Of a stretch of DNA of 64,000 nucleotides, positions 46,324 to 56,365 are shown piece after piece. This stretch comes from Magicicada septendecula (Eukaryota; Arthropoda; Insecta; Hemiptera; Cicadidae): the NCBI GenBank assembly GCA_034769895.1, contig CM068373.1, positions 283,245,879 to 283,309,878 of the forward strand. The letters are read 5' to 3'. The position numbers and the translations under genes were made by a program. Under the pieces are notes generated by a model. It was not told the origin of the DNA. It searched no databases and saw only the letters and a program-made list of their open reading frames with translations. The first letter of the stretch is position 1, and each line of letters begins with the position of its first letter.

Positions 46324-46575
46324 AATTATTAAAACAACTATCCGGTCTCTGAGGCCGCGGTCTTCCAATGTCTTCATGTTGTGTTTGCCACAGGATTGTG
46401 TTTGTACTGACGTTCACCTTGTCAGTTCTTTGAGTCCTTACACTGCAGATGGCATTCAGGAGTGAAGCCGAAACGCCTGGTCGAGCAATTAACATCTTTC
46501 GACACGAAGAAATTGCAAGACGACGGCCTTACAGCAGGAAAGTAATTTTAATAATTATTAAACCGGCCCCCCGTG
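46324..46575 (+). mobile_element. Hammerhead element inserted in a solo LTR
   Basis: Flanked by AAAGCACT on both sides (46,316-46,323 and 46,576-46,583); the LTR reads through when the insert is ignored, so this is a target duplication of up to 8 bp (shorter if GTGAAAGC is the element's own end). Ends are loosely inverted: AATTATTAAAAC...CCGGTCTCTGAGGCCGCGG left, ACGGCCTTACAGC...TTTTAATAATT right. It carries one hammerhead-like motif. 252 bp, non-coding. Confidence 0.75.
46438..46482 (+). ncRNA. Hammerhead ribozyme-like motif, A6 replaced by C
   Basis: CTGCAGA at 46,443-46,449 (core with C at position 6), extra T, helix II GGC.TTC/GAAGCC with one bulge, GAAA at 46,470-46,473, CGCC. Helix I is weak. 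The position-6 change is unusual; this may be a natural variant or decay. Confidence 0.55.
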
Positions 46576-46949
46576 AAAGCACTCTTATACAACAATTCAA
46601 GTTAGGTCATCCAATATGCAACAACAAACGTCTTCTTATTACAGTTTTACAATGATTGACACAATGACCGCTTCTCAATAAACCGCAACAATCACTGCAA
46701 ACCGCACTCCAAATTTCCAGGTCTAAACTGAACTGCTAAGCGGGGAGTTCTTATTTAGATCAAACAGAATAATAAGGCAAAACTACAAAATTTTACTATT
46801 TTTTGTTTAGTTTTATATTTCTATTCTTATATGTTGTGGCTAATGTTTGTTTGACTTATATTGTTATGAAACGTTTTTACCGTAGTTTTGTAAATTTGTT
46901 AATATTTTTATAATGTTTTATTTTAAATTGTTTATGTTGTTTACCTTTT

Positions 46950-46995
46950 TAGAACGATCCAATATTCCAGGGATCGAAACGTCAAACGACAAAAA
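46950..46995 (+). ncRNA. Decayed hammerhead-like motif
   Basis: Helix II GATCC/GGGATC followed by GAAACGTC is clear, and GTTT/AAAC could form helix I, but the CTGANGA core has several changes (TTTTAGA). Probably a relic. Confidence 0.4.
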
Positions 46996-47289
46996 ACTAC
47001 GATGTAAGCAGTCCGAATAGAAGATTTACCTGCAGGATACGTTGTAACGCCAGTAACCAATTCTTAGAATATCTTAATCATAATAAATATATGATACGGA
47101 AAGTAAGGGAAGGGGCAGGACGCAATCTTGTGGCTCAAGTCCTTTCCCACGAACACTTTATTTCTCTAGGTACACGTAAATTCTGGGAAACGGTGATCCG
47201 ACAGCGTCGTCCGGGATTAACAAATTTTAGCGTCGACCGCTACGGCTTCTGTTCTTCTCAGAAACTGAATATAGATATCATTCACTCCT

Positions 47290-47655
47290 TCTTCTTCTCC
47301 TCTTTAAGCATTAGGTTATAAAAATCTGTTCCGGCACCCATCTCATCCTGTCTTTATAATTCAGTGCCGCTTTGGCAACCGGTCCTCTGTCATACTTTGC
47401 AGATTATCCCACCGTTGCCTTCTGTAAATTAAAATAATTTCATTTATGTCCTTTGATCTCTTCAGTTTTGATATCTTCATTCCTTATTCTATCTTGCAAT
47501 GTATAATTTAAAGTATTTGAAGAAACTGCATTTCAGCACTCAGAATCTTGCCGCTTTCCTTTTTTTTGTCATGACCCACGCCTTAATCGCATAAATCAAC
47601 CTGGGTATTGCAATTGTCTTATAAAATTAATCCTTGTGCTGTGTTTTGTTTCATT
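47290..47655 (-). mobile_element. LINE ORF2 C-terminal fragment
   Basis: Minus strand: TIAIPRLIYA, then AWVMTKKRKAARF, SFFKYFKLYIAR, the part following the RT in non-LTR elements, with several stops. Decayed. Confidence 0.6.
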
Positions 47656-48059
47656 TCTAAGATTTATATGAATCGCATCTCAAATATTTCTAAAATTTAG
47701 TTAGGAAAGACCGAAACCATGGCTTTTAAAGGTAAATATCCAGTGAGGACTAAGATAGTTATAAACAACAGCACTTTAGAACAAGTGAGCCGTTTCAAAT
47801 ATCTCAGCTGTGCAGTAAGCTATAAATCTGAATATGATAGCATTCAATTGTGAAATTATTAATTTAAACACATTTATAAACTAACAAAAACTATGTTACA
47901 CACAACTTCTCTGTACGACATCCCAATTGTTACTGAACTTTCTTAATGCAGTCTACGCTATGTATGTATATGGGATATCTTCTTACATGCTTAATTATTT
48001 ACATATGTAATTGTTACATTCAAAAGGTTCTTTTTATTACTTAAAATATGTTCAAGCGT
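47656..48059. other. No clear feature
   Basis: 47,700-47,850 (plus) faintly resembles the RT-distal LINE text KTMAFKGKYPVRTKIVINNS but is too decayed to bound. Confidence 0.35.
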
Positions 48060-48440
48060 CAGACATTTTGCTAATCATCGGCCATTTTTATTTTTAGACT
48101 TGCTGAATACCTATTCCCTTTCCTATTACGTGTTGGCTTTAGGTTGTTTACATTCGTGTTATTGTGGATACATGTGGTGTATAATAATTTCTTAGGGTTT
48201 CCAACGTTTAGTATTTTAATTTTATCGTGTTTTGCAATCACTTATATTTATTCCTGTCTTAGTTTGATGAGTATTTTATCAAACAGGTACCTACCTGTAA
48301 TTTTTCCCATATATTCATTATTAAGCCTTTGTGTGGTATACGTTTTAATAGTATCATGTTACTGATGTTTGAAGATTCGTGCCCTGTATTTATTTCGTAT
48401 GTCGATAAATTGGATTTATAATTTGTAACTTACGTATTCC
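48060..48440 (-). mobile_element. Penelope-like element 3' fragment
   Basis: Minus strand: INTGHESSNISNMILLKRIP, HKGLIMNIWEKL, homologous to ANTGHEYPDITNMTLIKHIP and HKGTIMNIWE at 29.45 kb. This is the end of the GIY-YIG endonuclease domain plus 3' sequence. The nuclease core is missing. Confidence 0.7.
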
Positions 48441-48455
48441 TCTCAATCATAATAT

Positions 48456-48952
48456 TGTTACAACGGTGTCACGGATCGTCGCATCGTACAGTGGAAACAA
48501 AATACAGACACCAATAAAGTCACTAATTTCCAGCTTTAATTATTCACAAATAACGATGTGAAATCAACAAGATACTCTCATACAGTAATTGAGGTTAAAT
48601 TTTTCCACACGCAATAATAATGTTACCTTATTGTAATACCACCCTAATTATAACACAGTAATCACTTTCCACTAATTTGTAACAATCACTTCAACCGCTC
48701 TCTATAATATCGCCAGGAGTAATTGACTTCTAAGCCAGTCGCTGTTGTTGATATAGATCCCGCAGACGTTCCAGAATAATTGTCCATACTCCTGGTGGCA
48801 TGCCAATATAATTTGCATAGTTACAAGAGCTAGTACAGTCTGAAGCCTACGTCAGTATCCGGCCTTAACCGAGACGCTGCACTTGCTCGGCTAGCCGAGA
48901 AACATGTCGAGTGACTGTCTCAATAAGTCGAGAGCGTTAAGTAATTGTCTGC
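48456..48952 (-). repeat. Solo LTR-like repeat
   Basis: Starts TGTTACAACGGTGTCACGG, contains ACAGTGGAAACAAAATACAG, AATCAACAAGATACTCTC and GTCGAGAGCGTTAAG near the far end. The right boundary is approximate. Confidence 0.72.
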
Positions 48953-50184
48953 CATATCTTATGCCTTTTGTTTTTCATTGTTCATTTTGAAGCATCAGTC
49001 TCTTGTCTGTACAGAACTCTCTTCTCCTTGCCATCCACAGCCCTTCCCCCAATCGATAAAAAACTATTCCCGTACTACGTCAATCTTTCTTTCCTGTGTC
49101 TTCTTATTTCCAACATCCTCTGCTGTAAGCCGTGGAGGTCACTTAGCCAGTTCCTTAACTCTCTTCTCTCCTAGGCGAGGAGACGTTTCATCTCTAACAC
49201 CTCCCCTTCATCCATTAGGCAACGTCTCAGTGTTGTTGAATTGATCAATTCATATCTTGTTAGTTTCTTCCTCTCCCTTCGTCACCAGGATGAGCTTCAG
49301 TTTCTTTTCATCCACATCTTTATGCAAGCAAATCATTGCAGTGCTTCACTCTCTACGTTATTTTAATATACAAGATCGAATATTATTATAAAAACGGATT
49401 ACTGCTGCAATCCGTGCCTGATGGTCATATTTTAATTCGTCCTCTATCAGTTATCACAGCTCTCTACAACAAAAATCCAATGTCACTGGTTTCCAGTCTA
49501 GTTTTATTTTTCCTTAGCAGGCCGAGGACAAATTTTTTACCAACTAGAGAATGTAGTTAGAACAACTTTCAAAATCAAACAGAGCGCAGGTAAACGTGAT
49601 TAGAAATATACATAACTATACAAAATTTGCCCTTCTTCTTCTTCTTCTTCTTCTTCTTCTTCTTCTTCTTCTATCAGAGACTATGCGAATTACCTATCCC
49701 AGCTCCAAAGGAATATATCCAATTCACCAACGCTTTCTATGCCTTACTATACTTTTTCGTGTTCTTTCTGGCTTGTCCAAGTTTCGGGCTGTTTTTGTGA
49801 CTAGCTGCCTTCAACTGGTTTGGTAATTGGTTTTGAGGAGTTTTGAGAGATGAATGCCAGTTCAGGCCGGCCGTTGAGAAGATGGAGGCACCAAGGAACA
49901 CAGTAGAATATATGTGTGCTTATTTGCCTGACTGAAGTGTAGGACAACCATTTAGGGTAACGGGGTGTCTGGATTGACTAAGTGCAAAACTAGAATACTG
50001 TTGTTGTCTAGAACAGTCAAGCCGAGTAGCGTAGGACGCTAGAGATAGAGAGTAGCGTCGAAGTAACGTCAAGGATTCAGCGGGGAACTCATTTATGGGG
50101 CTTTGTAGACGAGTATTGGATTTAGGGTGTTACCGGATTGGAAACTATTGTGTTTATCTGTAGTGTCTGTGTGGTGCCTTGGAA
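48953..50184. other. No gene seen; (CTT)n
   Basis: (CTT)n at 49,629-49,671. Short open frames on the plus strand are not recognisable. Confidence 0.4.
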
Positions 50185-50470
50185 ACTGCCTTCCGGTGGT
50201 TCCTATACTTCGTTACCCAACAGGCTTTTAACTTGTTTAGGCAGTTCGCTATCGGGTACCCTACACATATAAGAAATCCATTTCTCTTTGTTCTCCGATA
50301 TACAATCATGCATATTAAAAATGTTCAACTCTTTACAAATGTACTGGTCTTCAACAGAGCGCAACACCCTCATCTCTATTGCACGTACTCTATTCAGATA
50401 TTTCTTTGCCAGAAAGCAAATTTCAGAACCATACCATGCACTGCCACTACTTTATGAAATTTTAGTCGAG
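50185..50470 (-). mobile_element. LINE ORF2 C-terminal fragment
   Basis: Minus strand: YGSEICFLAKKYLNRVRAIE, MRVLRSVEDQYICKELNIFN, then EKWISYMCRVPDSELPKQV. It matches the pattern LYGSExW...RxxAxEMxxLRxV...LNIFxLN...KWxxHxxRMPDxRLPKQ. Continuous frame over ~90 codons, then lost. Confidence 0.72.
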
Positions 50471-50689
50471 TCTGTTTGCTTGTTTTCCTTCAAAACATTT
50501 GACAAATTGTGCTACGTATTGACTTAAACTTAGCCCGAAACACAAATTTTAAATTGATATTTGTTTTAAATTACAAACAAAGATGGTGATAAATATAGGT
50601 ACATAAGTTCAACAATATGTGTGGAGCTATGAGAATAACTCTAAAATTAACAAGTAAAGAAACACGCCTCAAGTTCTACAAGGTTGTGA

Positions 50690-51015
50690 CTCCCCCCACA
50701 CTTCTCGATGGGTCTGAGAATTGGACTTCACGAAATTCACTCTTATTCAAGCGGCCAAAACGCTCTTTCTCAGGCACGTAGCAGGATATTATCTTCAAGA
50801 TCGTAGAATAAATTTAGACGTACGGCAGGAACTGAATATTATGTCTTTACTAGAGAGATTTTGTCAATATCCAGGCTTAAATAGTTAGGACGTCTTAACC
50901 GAACGGAGGACTGCCGCATCCACATACAACTATTGAATTATAAGCCGAAAGGACGGAGAGTTGTGTGCTATCCGAAGAAGCGTCAGATTGACCAAGTCTA
51001 GTCAGTCTTCTTGGG
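50690..51015 (+). mobile_element. LINE 3' end (family B)
   Basis: Plus strand, in shifting frames: TLLDGSENWT, AAKTLFLRHVAGYYLQDRRI, NLDVRQELNIMSLLERF, QLLNYKPKGRRVV-like text, ending GGACCGGGACAAACTATTTT, the same 3' tail as 35.85 kb. Several frameshifts. Confidence 0.7.
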
Positions 51016-52330
51016 ACCGGGACAAACTATTTTTGGTTTTAATTCTTATACAAAAATATGATGTTAGCCTACTGATGATGATGGTAACGATAATCTTCAG
51101 TCACACACGCGCAGCATTAATACAATATTACACTTTAAAATATTGATACAGAAAATAATCACTTAAATATATTTTTTAAAATACAATATTTTTCTTATTA
51201 TTAATTTTTAAAATAAAATATAATTTTTTTGAGTTAGGTACTTAAAATTATATATACTTCAAAATATGGTGGTGACGGTGACTTAACGTAGTCCTATTGC
51301 GTCTACACTTTCTAATCCATTTGCCTATGTTATGATAAAACTTTTAAAGAACTATATACAAACAATTATGTTGAAATAATGTAGAATATGTCATTTTTTC
51401 TGAGGAAAATGTATCGTCCTAACATAAATCTAGTCTTACCCCCCCCCCCCGCAAGGAAAACAGCTTCTAGTTACGGTACTGATGAGGGCAGTAAATATTG
51501 CAACCAATATTACTGCTGTTTCTAGTTTAGTTCATTAGCCGTGCTTGTTTATCCAACCAGTGTACCGTCATGTTCAAACGCTAGTGTTCAGTCGATACGC
51601 TGCATTAGCCGACTACGTATATACAGCCACGTATAACTAGGAACAGTTAAATACCAAACAGTTCTGATTTCAGTGGGCTGAAACGTATGCACGCAGGTAG
51701 TCCACGTTACCATAAAGAGATTTAATGCTTATGCCACTGCGGATCGCATATGTGAGTTACTTGCTGATTGTGCTAATCACAGAAGTACAAAACTCATATT
51801 GATGGTGCCGACCAGGAAACAGTAATATGCACTGTATCCAACTGCTATACGGCGGCTGTCGTTGTGTAATAAGGTAGTATTATTAACATAATTTAGTAAT
51901 GTAATAATTACGACCGTTCCCTTTTGCAAGGTGATGGCAAACCAGCAAGACGTATCCTGCCTAGTATAATCCGACCCCAAGTATGCCGTTCGGATCCGGC
52001 GTTAAACTGTAGGTCCGTTAAACTGTAGGTCCCATATGGCCATGGGAGAATCTATATAACACGCTCCACGGGTATATTATGCGGGGAGGGTACAATCCAG
52101 TCGAAAGTCTGTTATCTCAAGAAGAAGAAGAAGAAGAAGAAGAAGAAAAGAGAGTAATCTAATAATATTTAAGTAAAAAATTTCGTAAATTGCAGTAAGC
52201 GTGTTACACAATATATTGAATACTAAAGAATAACGATATTAATTGATGACTCGTTGGGCACTTGGTGAAACATATTAATACAAAGGTTTTAAAATATACA
52301 AACAGTTAGTTAAGTTTCACAGTTTATTAT
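51016..52330. other. Mostly unassigned; possible short retroposon
   Basis: 51,910-52,075 contains GGTGATGGCAAACCAGC and a duplicated GTTAAACTGTAGGTC at about 52,001 and 52,017, phrases I associate with dispersed animal retroposons without being able to name the family. (AGA)n at 52,120-52,146; a C tract at 51,441-51,450. Confidence 0.35.
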
Positions 52331-52334
52331 TTAC

Positions 52335-53005
52335 CTCTGACACGTTTCAGCTTATTAAGCTATTCGCAAAGAGATCTACAGACAACTAAACAAAGAATGT
52401 AAGGGTGGCAAACGTGTTTCGGGTGTGTATCCGGACATGTGTGTGGGCTGTGTATGATGGTGGGTGGAGGGGGAGAAGCTAATAAGAGAAGGTCACGTGT
52501 CTGTGAAAACTAAGTATATAATCGGAAGGCAAAATATAAAAAGTAACTAAACTACATAACAACTTTTAATAAAGAGATACACAGAATTCAGTTTGTTTGT
52601 TTGTTAAATTTTTAAGTTAAAACACACTAAAGTATTTTCATAATGCAGGCCTATAAGTAACAAAGAAACAAAAAAATAAATAAACAAAACTTATCAACTA
52701 TGAAATCTATACCGTACACACATTGAATACACGCGCAAAACTCATACGAACCGTACACCTCAAGGTCAACTGCAAACTGCGACAGGCGGCACTCAGTTCC
52801 ACCCCTTTATATAGAAAACCGGGAGACACTCTTCCCCACCCTTCAAACTAACGCCCAAATGACAGTAATATTCGCCAACTTGCCCTAAAGGCTAACCTAT
52901 CCAACGCATTGTATGTTAGGATAATCTACCCACATAAACATTATGCTTTAATGTTTGTTTTCGCCTGAAGACGCCATCGAGACTTGTTGTATAGCCGAAA
53001 CGTCG
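52335..53005 (+). mobile_element. Probable element bounded by decayed hammerheads
   Basis: Left, minus strand (52,335-52,385): helix II AGCTT/AAGCT and GAAACG are intact but the core is changed. Right, plus strand (52,968-53,005): CTGAAGA core, C, and GAAACGTC, but helix II is not self-complementary. Both point outward, as in the 10 and 42 kb elements. The interior is non-coding. Confidence 0.45.
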
Positions 53006-53424
53006 CTCTATATAAAAACAGTGATGGAAGAAGTCCGTCTCACTAGTAGGCCAAATGTCAATAACTAATCGCTGACGTCTTTTAAAGGAATCCTAGACAG
53101 CATGGATGATGAACGACTATACAATGTTGTGTCTCAAAAGACAGATGGAGTGTAGAACAAACACAGAGAAGACGGAATGACGAGTGAAGTCGGAACAGAC
53201 AGCTTGTCTAGACTTTAGAATGCAGATGAAAAATTTTAAACTCAAAATTCTGTATCATTGTCTTTGTAAACGCAAACATTTACCATTTTATAATACCAGC
53301 GTTGCAGTCACAAAATTTGTAACTAATATTCAAAGATAATTACGCCTTAGATCAAATATTAAGTAATTAAGTTAAATACTTACTTTAAATTAAGTTGTAT
53401 AAAACGTTAAAAAGTTTATCATCA

Positions 53425-53755
53425 CCACTCCGTGGACTAGGCCTTAGACCTGTTCCAGAATCCATCTCCCTCTTGGTCTACCGACATCTCTCTTCCCAGT
53501 AGAGTGATAACCCAAGGCAGCCACAGGCACATGGATATCAGACGTGCGAGTCAAGTGCTCACACCATCTCCTTCTGTGGTCTTCAGTACAATGTATAAAT
53601 CGCGTATAATATTCTCGTTCCTTCTCCGACCTTGCGTCCTTCTTAAAAAATTCATTTCAGCTGCTTGAATCCTCTGCACGTCCCTTTTACTAAGACTCCG
53701 TGTCTCACTAGCATACAGGAATGTAGGGACAGCCAGAATTTAATAAAATTTCATT
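53425..53755 (-). mobile_element. LINE ORF2 C-terminal fragment
   Basis: Minus strand: DTESLSKRDVQRIQAAEMNF, LRRTQGRRRRNENI, then YPCACGCLGLSLYWEERC (frameshifted YHSTGKRDVGRPRGRWI region). A decayed 3' end of a non-LTR element; no tail seen. Confidence 0.68.
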
Positions 53756-54117
53756 CGGTTATCCTTTCGTGTTTTATTTTTCAGGTTAAAAAGTTTCAAT
53801 AAAAGTAACTACAGCTACGGAAACTTCATAGACAGAATACATATGAGACGTAAAATGGACCCAAGTTTTCAGCACAGTACTACAGGAAAGTTGGGCAAAA
53901 AAATTACTTGTGTATAAACTAACAAGACAGTTAAATGTCAAAGAATTCATAAGGAAAACATAACTCGGCACTAACAATTGTAAACACATCTGCAGTATAA
54001 TTAGTTCTAGTTATTCATTATCATAAAATCTGAGTATATTTTTTATAGACGATAAAATAAGAAAGAAAACGGAATTACCAAGAACGTAGGTTTTACCTGA
54101 CTAGAAAGCCACTGTCC

Positions 54118-54290
54118 GGCTGTTAGGCCGTGGTCCAACATTATTAAAATTATGTTTGTTATCGAACAGCTGGTTCATGATGTAAACATACACTGTCAAC
54201 ATAAACTCTATATAAAAACTTACCAAATCCACAACAAAAACAGAATCAGACGTTTCGACCACGACCGCCTTTTCAGTGGTTCGGGTTAGA
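54118..54290 (-). mobile_element. Hammerhead-type repeat fragment
   Basis: Carries the family motif GGCTGTTAGGCCGTGGTCCA (as at 55,848) and a hammerhead-like string on the minus strand at 54,245-54,280: CTGAAAA (G8 to A), GGC...GTC, GAAACGTC, TGA. Boundaries unclear. Confidence 0.5.
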
Positions 54291-54979
54291 GGTCCTGAGG
54301 GAGAATAAGATTGTAAACACTATAAAATAGTATAGGCACCTACTGTACACTGTAAAACTAAGACAAGTATCCAAAGTGTCATTTAAAAGGTCTGAACACA
54401 CTAAGTTAAACGCTTCTTCTTCTTCTTCTTCTTCTTCTTCTTCTTCTTCTTCTTCTTCTTTTCGGTCTATTTTTGAACACATCTCGTATGTTGAAGGCAC
54501 TGGAAACGTGAACTTAGAGACTAAACAAGGTGAGTTAAAGAATAAGCGATGAAGATGTGCTCACCGGAATCTTGAGGTAGACATATGATGAGGACAATAA
54601 GACTACTAACAACATTTAGCAAAAAAGTAAAGGCTTAGAAAGGAAATGAATGAGAAGATTGAAGCTCCTGGCTGACACAAAGTGTGGGTGGGGTGACGTA
54701 TGAAGGGATGAAGACTTAAGTCTTGAGTAGATACGAATGAAGACAGCGATCGTGTCTGGTAATTGACATACTGTATTACCTCATATTGACTCCCGGGATA
54801 AAGAATTCCCTTCTACCAAGTGCCAACGGTCTCTTCGGAGGGCGGATGAGCGGGAAGAGGTAGGGCACTGTCTTGCCCTTGGGAGGGGAAACTGTCCCTA
54901 AAGACGGATGAACCACTTGGTCAACGGCATGAGGATGTGGAAGGCAACGGTATACCACCAATTTAAGGATTCATGTTGG
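54291..54979. other. No gene seen; (CTT)n
   Basis: (CTT)n at 54,416-54,460. 54,770-54,965 is GC-richer and contains GTGGAAGGCAACGGTATACC, reminiscent of non-LTR element untranslated sequence, but not assignable. Confidence 0.4.
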
Positions 54980-55345
54980 ATATACCTAGTAGAGCAAAAT
55001 TAGAAGCATTTGATATGTGGGTCTGGCGAGCAATGGAAAAAGTGAGGTGGGTTGATAAAGTAAGGAATGGTGAAGTTTGAAGAAGAATAGGAGAAGAGAG
55101 AAGAATTCTGAAGGTAATAGAAAATAGGAAAAGGAATTGCTTAGGTTATTGTTTAAGAAGAGATTGCTTGTTTACAACTGTCATGGAGGGTGTCACAGAA
55201 GGAGAAAAATATAAGAGGGCGTAGAAGAATGAAGCTAATAGGTAGCATTAAAATCAGGTGTGTTACAAAGAAACGAAAAGACTCGCATGCGATAGAACAG
55301 CTTGGAGAGCTTTTACCATTTGAAGACCTGCCTTAGGGTAGAACA
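54980..55345 (+). mobile_element. LINE ORF2 C-terminal fragment (family C)
   Basis: Plus strand, across frames: SKIRSI-like, AFDMWVWRAMEKVRWVDKVR, GEERRILKVIENRKRN, LGYCLRRDCLFTTVMEGVTE, GRRRMKLIGSIKI, ending near LESFYHLKTCL. This is a distinct insect LINE C-terminus (GHxLRRDCLxxTVxEGxxEGxRxRGRxRxxLxDDI). Frameshifts and stops present. Confidence 0.7.
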
Positions 55346-55818
55346 TCAAATAATAAGGTAATTATTATTACCTTATATGATATTGATGATGAACGCTTTA
55401 AATCAAACTAATAATATTTAAAGTTCCAGACTATAAGAGGTTATATTTAATATTGAGTAAGACAGAATCCAATCTGTTTGGTCACACTGATATTCAACCT
55501 ACATAAGCTCTCAACATGAATTGAATTCAGGAGTAGAGGATGGATTGCGTCAGGTAGTTGAATCTTGTTTTATAATAATTGAATTTAAGCTTACACGCGG
55601 ACAAAATCTAATCTCGTTTGATCTCAAAGAGCTTTCTTTCCTTTTAGTTCCGATTGTTTTGTTCATCTCGTATCCCTGTTTGAATTATATAATGCTAACG
55701 TTATACTAACGAAAATCAATATATTTTATTTCTGATAATTTGTGTTTGGTTTGTATTGTGAAAACAAGGTTCTTTGGTCAAACATTAAAACACTTAAATT
55801 AACGATAACGGTATGCTT
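55346..55818. other. No recognisable feature
   Basis: AT-rich; short frames without support. Confidence 0.4.
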
Positions 55819-56163
55819 CATTGTTGAAATTATTATTGTCAACCGGGCTGTTAGGCCGTGGTCCACACTTGTCGTTATTGACAGGCGTTTCGGCCCCACC
55901 ATCGGAGGCCACCATCAGAGTCTGAAATGACTGGCACAGTGTCCGCCAATTCACACCAGTGATGATGTGGAGCTACGTATTTTTCCTTAGAAGTCCCACT
56001 TTTGTAAACTTTTGTACCAGCACGATCTAAGCTGAACAGCAGCACCAACCAATCACCATCAAGTACTATCTCCACATGAATCCAGATCCTATTCAACAGA
56101 AGGCTTCTTCCCTTTCGTAATTATGTCCTAGCAGCTCCGCTGATAATAATAATTTCAACAATG
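55819..56163 (-). mobile_element. Hammerhead-bearing element with terminal inverted repeats
   Basis: CATTGTTGAAATTATTATTG at 55,819-55,838 is the near-exact complement of 56,144-56,163. Inside, read on the minus strand: CAGCACGATC complement, GTGTGAATTGGCGGACACTG, the hammerhead, then ACGGCCTAACAGCCCGGTTG, colinear with the 10.6 and 11.0 kb copies. 345 bp. The 73-codon minus frame across it is probably fortuitous. Confidence 0.72.
55880..55922 (-). ncRNA. Hammerhead ribozyme-like motif
   Basis: Minus strand: CTGATGG (A9 to G), extra T, helix II GGCCTC/GGGGCC with one G-U pair, GAAA, CGCC, TGTC. Very close to the intact 10,595 copy; the A9 change probably weakens it. Confidence 0.62.
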
Positions 56164-56365
56164 TTAAAGCCGGCTGTGAAAGCTTAAGAGCTAGTATACT
56201 TCATTGACTGAATTGATTAGCCACATAAACTAATTCGGTAGAACCCAATAAACTGTTATTCCTTGTTAAATATTCTTTGTTAAATATCTGCACAAAATTA
56301 AAAGCTTCTATTGAAAATTATTCCCTCAGAGAAATGTATATATGTTTTAAAATAAGAAGTTAACT

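Larger units (their letters stand above)
46213..46760 (-). repeat. Diverged solo LTR-like repeat split by an insertion
   Basis: The two halves 46,213-46,323 and 46,576-46,760 together follow the solo LTR family (TTACGACG start, ATGAAGTTATTAATTA, AATCAACAAAG then ACTCTTATAC, CAATTCAAGTT). The 252 bp between them belong to a hammerhead element. Confidence 0.65.

Noticed and set aside
55875-56096. 73-codon minus frame as a small gene
   Set aside because: It crosses the hammerhead and the shared body of a repeat whose other copies do not keep the frame.
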